From NCBI RefSeq assembly GCF_004011695.2, contig NC_082416.1, forward strand, positions 434,001-498,000: 64,000 nt of DNA, given 5' to 3'. Within the stretch, counting starts at the first letter, position 1, and every line of letters begins with the position of its first letter. Below, piece after piece: positions 58,050-64,000 of the stretch. The stretch comes from Ascochyta rabiei (lineage: Eukaryota; Ascomycota; Dothideomycetes; Pleosporales; Didymellaceae). The notes under the pieces are model-generated. The model was not told the origin of the DNA. It did not search any database and worked only from the letters and a program-made list of their open reading frames with translations. A program made the position numbers and the translations under genes.

Positions 58050-58225
58050 TATTAAGGCTATAGCTCTGCCTACTATACTAAGCATACCTTAAAAAGGTAA
58101 TAATACTTACTTTAATAGTAAGACAGTAGCTAGAATAGTACTTATTTGCCCTAAGGCTTTCTATAGGTTAGAGGTAGACATATCTACATACCTAAGGCTA
58201 AGAGTCTAAGGCTTAGAGCCTAACA
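58050..58225 (-). repeat. TRIM 5' LTR, 176 bp
   Basis: Right copy, same length as the left. The differences I see are all single transitions (for example TACAGC/TATAGC, CACATC/CATATC), as RIP would give. Confidence 0.85.
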
Positions 58226-58860
58226 ACTATAGTAGTTATTAATATTACTATTAGTTTACTCTTAGTTTTATACACTATAAGAGTTACTAGGTAGACTATC
58301 TATACTAGTACTTTAGGTATTATTCTTATAGGAGAACTTTTAATAACTTCTTTTATTATTACTAAGTTTTTAATTAAAGTTTATTATAATTATATCTTAG
58401 TTTTTAGTACTATTATTAAATTTACCTTCTAGGATTATAGTATCTCTTGTTTATATATTCCTCTTAGGTAAATTATCTTAGATATAGTAATTATATTAGT
58501 TAAATCCTATAAGAATTTCTTTCTTAACTCTAGGCTCTAGCTCTATAAGGCCTGTTAATTTATCCTTATAGTATACTATAGAGCCCTAAATGTCTAGATT
58601 ATCTAGATTAGAGTTTTTATTATAGAGCTTTTTAAATAGTAATATAGATAAATAGGAGTATAGAGTTATATTATATATATAAACAGCTTTTTTAACTACC
58701 TCTATCTAGTATAGAAGATCTATATTAGTATTAAATAGTAATACTCTAGTTATTTCTATAATAGTATAATTAATTCTCTCTATAGACTTATTTTGTTCTA
58801 GCGTATAGGGGCTTAAAAATTAATAAATTATTCTATTTTTAATAGTAAATCTTTTAAATA

Positions 58861-60723
58861 ACGTACTCTACGGTCGAGCGGATTACACGATCGAGCAGAT
58901 TACTCTACTTAGACTACACTAAACCTCTACTCTATTATAGCTCGTATTAGCCTACGTTAGCCTTTTATACAGTAGTATAGTATATAATATTATTTAGTAA
59001 CACTTTCTATAGGCTTTTTACACGTGCGCAAGTTATACCCTACGTTATAGCACTTTTTACAGCGTCTTTACGTTACCTTACCTCCTTTAACACATACTTA
59101 CTTCCTTACCTTCTTACTATTACTACGCGCCCTAAACTTAGTTAGAGTAGTTAATTAAAGGCCTTCCTTAGCTGTTAGGACTCCCTCCTGCTGTAACTGC
59201 TTTCTTTTATGCGATTTACGTTACATAGCAGCCTTATTTACTACTTAAAGCCTAGTAATCTCTCTTTAAGCTAACACTAGCTTATACGCTACTATAGCTA
59301 CGCCTTTAGTAAGCTTTTTAAAGGCCTTAACTATTAAAGTTAGTAAGCTGCTTACATACCTTTAAATCCTCTCTTAAACTAGCGTTAATTACGACCCTAA
59401 TTACAGGGTAGTGCTTAGGGTTTAGGACTACTAGAGCTTATCTTCTACAGTAGGTAGCGGTAGGGTACGTAGGCGGACATTAAGACCTATTATAACCCGT
59501 TCTAGGTTAAGGGGGACTATTCTAGCGCCTTAGAAGCCTTCTTAGATATTGCTAGAAGTAAATGTCTCCTTATAGGCGTCTATAAAGCATAGTAGGAACT
59601 TAGTTTTGGTAATATAAGTAATGTAGTTACGCATAAGATTCTTAGCTTAGCGCCTATATACCTTCTTTAGAGGGGTAAAACAACCTATATCTAGTAGTTA
59701 TAAGAGGTAAGATAAGTATAGAGGCATACACAGTGTAACAATCTTTACTTTCTTACAGTATTATTAGAAGTTAAGGGAGTTGTAGCTCTTGTAGCTATTA
59801 ATAAGAAGTAGCTAGTGTACTTCTTAGGTGCGCGTCTTTGTATAGGCATTAAAGTGCTTTAACTAGTCTAGACTAAGCTTGTTAGTAGTCTATCCGTTCT
59901 TAGAGACTCTAATAACCTAGTTATAGGGCAGATTGTCCTCTTTATACTAGGTAGAGAGGTAGTTGCAGCCTTTAAAGATAATAAAGGGTAGAATAGCCTA
60001 CCCTGTGCTGTTAATGCCCTATATAACTATTATCTACTCCTAGTTACTCTACTACACTACCTTTAGTTATTCTTAACGCTCTAAGCCTATAATAACTACT
60101 CCTGTTAATATCTAGCCTATTATAAAGCCTTTCTTATTAAAGTTATACGTATTATTATCCTAGATACTATACTTAGCTTTAACATTCGCTATAAGCCTAA
60201 ACTAGCCTCTAATAACCTCTAGATCCTTATAGAGGGCTCTCTTATAGTTGTACTTATAATTAAACTTTACTTTAAGGTTAGGGCAGCGCTTAACAAACGT
60301 ATTAGGCTAGTTTATACTAATATAGCCTATATTACACTTAGTATATAAAGAATTAGCTATATTAGCTATAGTAGCTAGCTAAGAGGTAGATCCTTATACG
60401 TCTAGCTTAAGGATATACTTAGTAATTACGTTCTTCTTAGTCTAATCTATATTTTATTAATTTAGGGTATAATTAGCTTATATAGGTTATTCTATATATT
60501 AAGCGTATAGTATACTATAAGGTACGTTATATATAGCTACGGCGCGTTACAGTATAAGTGTTGCGTCTTATTAGATAGCCTAAAGCGCAAGCTGTATTGT
60601 AGCTTCTCTTAAGGGCGTAGATTAGTGTTGTTGTTAAGGCATCGCGTAGTAGGGTAGAGGTTTAGTGTGGTCTTAGCAGAGTAATTCGCTCGATCGTGTG
60701 ATCCGCTCGACCGTAGAGTACGT
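58861..60723 (-). mobile_element. Fot1-d: pogo/Fot1-like transposon, 1863 bp
   Basis: TA at 58859-58860 and 60724-60725. The inverted ends start ACGTACTCTACGGTCGAGCG and carry two CGAGC(G/A)GATTA units each. The body is closely similar to Fot1-b and -c, but the end motif (GGTCGAGCGGATTA against GGTAAGCGGATTA) defines a sub-family, shared with the MITE at 17719-18152. Confidence 0.92.
59010..60620 (-). pseudogene. Fot1-d transposase relic
   Basis: Same protein as Fot1-b/-c. Catalytic residues: Asn in YNFNK (near 60145), Asn in LLINS (near 59810), Asp in LLDIGCF (near 59690). The C-terminal knuckle (59019-59064) reads C-K-K-C-Y-N-V-G-Y-N-L-R-T-C: three Cys kept, His changed to Tyr. Its likely substrate ends are those of the MITE. 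Confidence 0.85.
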
Positions 60724-62554
60724 TAGAGAATTATTAAATTCTTCATTATTATCTAATCCTATTTTCTTAATAGATAGATTAGATTAGTTTTCTACTTTTA
60801 GTTTAAATTCTTTAAATGATTCTAGGGCCTCTAATTTTTGTTTTAGGAGCTTAAAGTTTAGTTCCCTAGTAGCACTATCTAGAAAAAAGATAATATATCT
60901 ATATCCTACTTTTAAACTAGAAGTTATAGGTCTGTAAATATCTATTACTAATTTTTATAGATAAATAGTAGGTTTATCTGTTATAACTCTTTATTTATTA
61001 TTAGTTTATTTTGCCTATATACAGGCTACATAGTTAAGACTATAATTTTATAGTATTTTAATAATAAGTAGTTTCCTTATAGTATCTATACTTTTATATC
61101 TACATCTATTATAAAATAGTTCTAGCTTTTCTATAGTAGATTTATTAGAATCTAATTAGAGTATTTAGTTCTTATAGTTTAAATTATCTATAGAGCTATC
61201 TTTAATAATAATCTTATTTATAAGGTCTAGTATATATATTTTATAAGCGTACTTAGCTTTAATAACTAGATTATCTCTTATTAAGATAGCTTCTTTCCTT
61301 GTAAAGTTTGCTTTAAAGTCTTTTTCTATTAATTTTTAAATAGATAAAAGGTTTACAGAGAAGCTTAGTATAAAGAGGTAATTATTTAGTATAATTTTTG
61401 TATTATTTACTATAAAGCATAATTTTCTAATAGCTACAGCATTAATTATAGTATTATTACCCTAGCCTAATTTAATTACTTTATCTACTAAACTACCTTC
61501 TAAAAACATTAACCTATCGCATATTAAATGCTAAGTACTTCCTAAATCTAGTATTAAGTTAGCTTTAGTTAAACTAAACTATAGGCTATTATTATAATAT
61601 ACCTTATTATCTAAATCCCCTAGTAAATCTAGATCTATTTAATCTAGAGAGAAGAGAGCTTAATCTTATTCTTTTTTAACCCTTTTTTCTACTATAATTT
61701 TAGCTAGATTAGGTAATTGTTAAATAGAATTATAGGTATGTCTAGTTTTATACTAATTAGGTTTCTTTTCTAGATTAAGGAACTAGCAACTACTTGTTTA
61801 ATGCGTATTTACTTTGTATTTATTATAATAGCGTTACTTTATAACCTTATTCTTTTAGTATAGTACTTTTTTAGTACTTGTTTAGAAATAGGATTTGTTA
61901 ATTAAATTAGAAAATAGTGTTTCTATATTTTTTTATCTAAATTCTAATAAAAGGATTAAGTAATAATAGTAGTAAATCCCTTATAATTTAGGTTTAAATT
62001 GTTAAGTATATAAGTAAATTCTACTTACTTAGGTAATTAAATTCCTTTTAAGCTTAACTTATTATTAAGACATTTAATTTTGCTTAGAAATTTTTCTTTT
62101 AAATTAAAGTTCTGCAGATAGGATTTAATAAATTCTTTTAGTAGAAGAAATTTAGCTGTAAATCCTTTAAGAGAGTATAGATTTACTAGTATAATCTAGT
62201 AATCTATAGTAGTAGTACAATTTTAAATTTATATACTAGAGCCTTTTTACAACTAAGTATAATATATACTTTTACCTTTCTGTCTATAGTAGTTAGAATA
62301 ATAATAGACTTATTATTATTGTTATAGATAGCATTATAGAGATCCTTAGTAGTAAGGATAGCTATTATTTAGTTGCTCTAGAATTCGTAATTAGCTTAGC
62401 TAGAGAGCTTTTTAAATTTAAGAGAATCTAACATTTTTAATTATAAATTTATGCTGTTTTAACTTAAAGAGTTGTTAATTAAGAAACAATTAGTTTAATT
62501 AAGAAATAATTAGTTTATATGTTGTTTAGGTAATAGTGCTCTAGGCTTATAACC

Positions 62555-63420
62555 TATAAAAATTAGAAGTAATAGTTATAGAAGTAATTGTTAAATAGAT
62601 TAATTTTATAACTATAGAGAGAGAGCTATATTTATCCTTTATAGTTTTAGATAGGCCTAGATCTAGTTTTTAGATAGGCCTATATCTAGTTTTAGGTAGA
62701 CCTAGATCTAATTTTAGATAGGCCTAGATCTAGTTTTAGATAGGCCTAGAACTAGTTTTTTAGATAGGACTAGATCTAGTTTCGGATAGGGCTAGATTCG
62801 GTTTTAGATTACCTCTTAGTAAAACACTTTGTGTTTTAGATTTACTTTTAGTACTCTTATACCTTAAGTATTATAATCTTATAGTTTTTATTTATACTTT
62901 GTCTTACTAGGTTTATTCTAGTATTAGAGAAGAAACCTTAAAAATACGCGTTCTAGCACAATTGTAAGCAAAATATTAAAAAGTTAGTTTCGAATAATTT
63001 ATTACACTAGCGCTGCTAGTAGTATAGGCTTACTAATCTTAGACATTATATATTAGCTAGTAATATATCTAGTCTAAGATGCGCTAGTGTAATAAATAAT
63101 AGGTTACTCCTAACTATAAGGTTGTTATTACAAAATTTGTGTATTTCTTCTATTCCTTAACTTCTATTCTCTTTAGAGACTTAGTTAGGACTAGTAGAGC
63201 TTAGGTTATATTTTAATCTAGTTTATTATATGTGTTATACCTATTACTAGGCTTATAAGTTTTTCTAGACTTCTATAGCTTCTATTATAGCTTTAACTAT
63301 ATCTACTTAGAAATAGTTTATATTATAATCTCCTTATTTATAGTTTATTTAAGAAGTATTCTCTTAGTTTTTATATTTATAGTTATATTACTTACTTTTT
63401 AAATTATTTTATATTAAATA
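62555..63420 (-). repeat. Copia-3 LTR, minus orientation, 866 bp
   Basis: The plus strand runs TATAAAAATTAGAAG...ATATTAAATA. It shares the 866-bp length and the AGAAGTAATA duplication with 56195-57060. It is followed at 63421 by TATAT and the plus-strand RT continuation. Confidence 0.88.
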
Positions 63421-64000
63421 TATATCTAAAAGCTATACTAAGTAAACTAGATTTTAAGCCTATATTTATAGAATAAGGTATCTTTATAAATAAGAAGATA
63501 GATATCTATCTAATAATCTTTATAGATAATGTTCTTATAATAGAAAATAATATTAAACTTATTAAAGAATTTAAAATAAACCTGGTATGGCTACTAGAAC
63601 TAGGTAATCTAGGAGAAGCAAAATATTTTCTAGGGATAGAGATAATAAGAGATAGAGTAAGAAGATCTATTTACTTAAAACAAACTAAGTATATTTAGAA
63701 TATACTAGTAAAATTTAAAAAGATAGATTTAAATTCTGTTAGTACACTAGTAGAAGCTAGTGTTAGGTTATAAAAGAATAAAGAATAAGTAACTCTAGAA
63801 GATATAAAACTATACTAGTAATATATAGGTAGTTTAATATACTTAATTACCTATACTAGACTAGACTTAGTATTTCGTATTTATAGCTGTGTAAGACATA
63901 TGTCTAACTCTACTAAAGAACAGTTTATAGTAGTTAATAGGATTCTTAAATACCTAAATTATATAAGAGAAAATAGATTTTTTTTTAAATTATAATTAGT
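63421..64000 (+). pseudogene. Copia-3 reverse transcriptase and RNase H start, to window edge
   Basis: Corresponds to about 30648-31215 of Copia-1: includes FIDNVLII (about 63505-63530, YxDD box), GEAKYFLGIEII (about 63615-63645) and the start of the RNase H side. It runs off the window before the YTDAD motif. It lacks its own 5' part, which lies inverted at 57061-62554. Confidence 0.85.

Larger units (their letters stand above)
57597..58225 (-). mobile_element. TRIM-like mini-LTR element, 629 bp
   Basis: Two direct 176-bp repeats (57597-57772 and 58050-58225) enclose 277 bp without coding potential. Perfect 5-bp duplication ACTAT (57592-57596, 58226-58230). On the minus strand the repeats run TGTTAGGCTC...CCTTAATA, and the internal end carries a polypurine tract (complement of CTCCCCTCTT, 57777-57786) just before the 3' copy. 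This is the structure of a terminal-repeat retrotransposon in miniature, which needs another element's proteins. Its LTR matches none of the other LTRs here. It is inserted in the integrase part of Copia-3. Confidence 0.85.
57061..62554 (-). pseudogene. Copia-3 gag-PR-IN-RT(N) relic, inverted and interrupted
   Basis: 5' two-thirds of a Copia polyprotein on the minus strand, in pieces 57061-57596, 58226-58860 and 60724-62554 around the TRIM and Fot1-d. RT N-terminal part (YVPID segment) near 57150-57190; integrase core about 60730-60960; gag-pre-integrase about 61020-61220; protease about 61520-61560; gag from about 62435 leftward (ATG changed to ATT or similar). The tRNA primer site is next to the LTR (62536-62554). 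It stops at the RT position where 63421 resumes. Confidence 0.82.
56195..64000 (+). mobile_element. Copia-3: Copia element with inverted 5' part, runs off window
   Basis: Order: plus-oriented LTR (56195-57060), minus-oriented RT-to-gag relic (57061-62554), minus-oriented LTR (62555-63420), then plus-oriented RT-RNaseH (63421-64000). The minus piece ends and the plus piece begins at the same point of the Copia RT gene, with 5 bp (GTATA at 57061, TATAT at 63421) shared. An inverted solo LTR inserted in RT, followed by recombination with the 5' LTR, explains this exactly. Both LTRs are 866 bp with the same small internal duplication, unlike the 852-854 bp of other copies. Hosts a TRIM and Fot1-d. 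Confidence 0.78.

Noticed and set aside
1..64000. Mitochondrial or bacterial origin because of the AT richness
   Set aside because: The AT bias is of the TpA/CpA type, the content is fungal LTR and Fot1 elements, and no organellar or bacterial genes are present.

Overview
The window looks like a gene-free block of heterochromatin from a filamentous ascomycete (Pezizomycotina). I see no host gene, tRNA or rRNA. Everything I can read is a transposable element or a fragment of one, and nearly all of it carries the mark of repeat-induced point mutation (RIP): CpA and TpG are depleted, TpA is in great excess, Gln and Trp codons have become TAG/TAA, and ATG has become ATA. In a hand count of bases 601-660 I find 14 TpA, 6 ApT, 1 CpA and 1 TpG. 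Damage is almost all transitions, so reading frames stay in register and domains can be read through the stops. The longest ATG-started open frame I find is 63 codons.

Five kinds of element are present: three chromodomain Ty3/Gypsy families (Gypsy1 with 202-bp LTRs, Gypsy2 with 155-bp LTRs, Gypsy3 with ~0.5-kb LTRs), one Ty1/Copia family (852-866-bp LTRs, primed by an internal stretch of initiator tRNA-Met), pogo/Fot1-like DNA transposons (TA target duplications, ~1.85 kb, two families) with a 434-bp MITE, and one 629-bp TRIM-like mini-LTR element.

Layout. 1-15516 is a Gypsy1 cluster on the minus strand: E1 inserted in E3, which shares an LTR with E2; the 3' end of E2 (8216-10869) has been flipped. 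15517-56194 is one Gypsy3 copy (B, plus strand), split at 15537/54496 by a 39-kb nest. The nest is a Gypsy2 element (outer, minus, 15538-54495) holding Gypsy3-A (15915-23212), Copia-0 (23393-40601) and an opposite-facing Gypsy2 (inner, 45561-52779). Copia-0 in turn holds Copia-1 (24877-32582), which holds Fot1-a, and also holds Fot1-b and Fot1-c. 56195-64000 is Copia-3, inserted into Gypsy3-B, carrying the TRIM and Fot1-d and itself rearranged by an LTR-LTR inversion.

The nesting order is supported by target-site duplications read at the junctions: CTACC/CTACG, GTCTG/GTCTA, AATAC, CTAAG, ACTAT, TA, and CCTCT/CTCCT, the last pair being two RIP derivatives of CCCCT, the base string still present in the Gypsy3-A paralogue.

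The least expected observation is that all three chromovirus families carry, between the chromodomain and the 3' LTR, a 0.5-1.6-kb stretch that reads as protein on the antisense strand. In Gypsy1 and Gypsy2 it includes a CX2CX6C cysteine motif. Other notable points are two independent inversions explained by recombination with inverted solo LTRs, a C-terminal CCHC zinc knuckle on the Fot1-like transposases, and D,D35E integrase triads that remain intact in otherwise heavily mutated elements.
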